A stretch of DNA of 5,874 nt from an uncultured Ruminococcus sp. (GTDB lineage Bacteria > Bacillota > Clostridia > Lachnospirales > Lachnospiraceae). Below the pieces are notes generated by a model that worked only from the letters and a program-made list of their open reading frames with translations, did no database searches and was not told the DNA's origin. The translations under genes and the position numbers were made by a program. Where the stretch lies: contig USKR01000092.1 of NCBI GenBank assembly GCA_900555215.1, positions 1-5,874 on the forward strand, read 5' to 3'. This document shows, one piece after another, positions 5,590 to 5,874 of this stretch (positions are counted from its first letter, which is position 1; the number at the start of each line of letters is the position of its first letter).

Positions 5590-5607
5590 GACACTGCCTG
5601 CCAGTAT
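5590..5607. repeat. Paired words GACACTG and CCAGTAT, copy 2 (Gln-His spacer hairpin)
   Basis: In the spacer between tRNA-His and tRNA-Gln, GACACTG (5590-5596) and CCAGTAT (5601-5607) can form a small hairpin, ATACTG with CAGTGT around GCAGG in the minus-strand RNA. The order of the words is reversed relative to the terminator copy at 5344-5362. Confidence 0.4.
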
Positions 5608-5623
5608 GAATATAAAAGAAAAG

Positions 5624-5698
5624 GGTGGGTAGTGGGACTCGAACCCACGATATCCAGAACCACAATCTGGCGCGCTAACCAACTGCACCATACCCACC
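5624..5698 (-). tRNA. tRNA-His (anticodon GUG)
   Basis: Complete cloverleaf on the minus strand with the histidine-specific extra G at position -1 encoded opposite C73: acceptor GTGGGTA/TACCCAC, anticodon stem CCAGA/TCTGG with loop TTGTGGT (anticodon GTG), T stem GTGGG/CCCAC around TTCGAGT. The G(-1):C73 pair is the main identity element for histidyl-tRNA synthetase. CCA is not encoded. Confidence 0.97.
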
Positions 5699-5702
5699 AT
5701 AA

Positions 5703-5776
5703 CGAGCCTGGGGGGATTCGAACCCTCGACCTACGGCTTAGAAGGCCGTTGCTCTATCCAGCTGAGCTACAGACTC
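5703..5776 (-). tRNA. tRNA-Arg (anticodon UCU), with one T-stem mismatch
   Basis: Cloverleaf on the minus strand: acceptor GAGTCTG/CAGGCTC (one U-G pair), D stem GCTC/GAGC, anticodon stem ACGGC/GCCGT with loop CTTCTAA (anticodon TCT at 5740-5742), T loop TTCGAAT, discriminator G. The T stem GAGGG/CCCCC contains an A50-C64 mismatch, caused by G at plus-strand 5712 where A would restore pairing. It would read AGA and AGG codons. CCA is not encoded. Confidence 0.94.
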
Positions 5777-5823
5777 ATATGCAAATATCCCCTTTTCAAA
5801 GGCTCTCCGCCTGTCAGCGGAAA

Positions 5824-5874
5824 AGCGGGTGATGGGAATCGAACCCACGTATCCAGCTTGGAAGGCTGGTGTTC
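5824..5874 (-). tRNA. tRNA-Gly (anticodon UCC), 5' part cut by window edge
   Basis: The 3' two-thirds are visible on the minus strand: end of the D arm (GAAC), anticodon stem CCAGC/GCTGG with loop CTTCCAA (anticodon TCC), T stem GTGGG/CCCAT around TTCGATT, acceptor 3' strand CACCCGC and discriminator U. The first bases lie beyond 5874, so more of the cluster probably follows there. Confidence 0.93.

Noticed and set aside
5368..5700. 110-residue minus-strand ORF (starts MVGMVQLVSAPDCGSGYRGF)
   Set aside because: It runs through the tRNA-His, Gln and Lys genes; its GSNPRT- and FESHYP-like words are translations of T-loop sequence, a common false gene.
5431..5832. 133-residue plus-strand ORF across the tRNA cluster
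   Set aside because: It is antisense to five tRNA genes and its protein is translated tRNA complement, without any recognisable domain.

Overview
The window looks like a chromosomal segment of a low-to-moderate GC, Gram-positive Clostridia bacterium, most likely Lachnospiraceae. The reasons are the gene order (Orn/Lys/Arg decarboxylase, nucleoside-monophosphate-kinase-like gene, holB), AAGGAG/AGGTGA-type ribosome binding sites, tRNA genes without encoded CCA, and firmicute-style promoters and U-tract terminators. All recognised genes lie on the minus strand, so transcription runs from high to low coordinates. Genus and species cannot be fixed from the sequence alone.

Layout in transcription order. 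(1) 5874-5400: the end of a tRNA cluster, Gly(UCC, cut by the window edge), Arg(UCU), His(GUG), Gln(UUG), Lys(UUU), closed by a Rho-independent terminator at about 5365-5329. (2) 5262-4213: mtnA, methylthioribose-1-phosphate isomerase, apparently a single-gene unit closed by a strong terminator at 4169-4140. (3) 4040-3036: a membrane-anchored serine hydrolase of the class A beta-lactamase/penicillin-binding fold, with its own extended -10 promoter. (4) 3035-2792: a non-coding gap holding the promoter of the next operon and, on the opposite strand, an orphan terminator that hints at a small plus-strand RNA. (5) 2791-1: an operon of a PLP-dependent Orn/Lys/Arg decarboxylase (YaaO/SpeA type), a guanylate-kinase-fold protein overlapping it by 8 bp, and holB (clamp-loader delta prime, cut by the window edge). 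holB probably has an additional internal promoter.

The third operon matches the Bacillus yaaO-tmk-...-holB neighbourhood, except that the slot usually held by thymidylate kinase holds a guanylate-kinase homologue. By eye that protein keeps the P-loop and GMP-phosphate-binding residues but has lost several residues that recognise guanine, including a Ser34-to-Pro change like that of MAGUK GK domains. This is the most interesting protein observation here. I saw no CRISPR array, insertion sequence, prophage or defence system; most of the window is ordinary housekeeping sequence, and no clearly new multi-gene system is visible.
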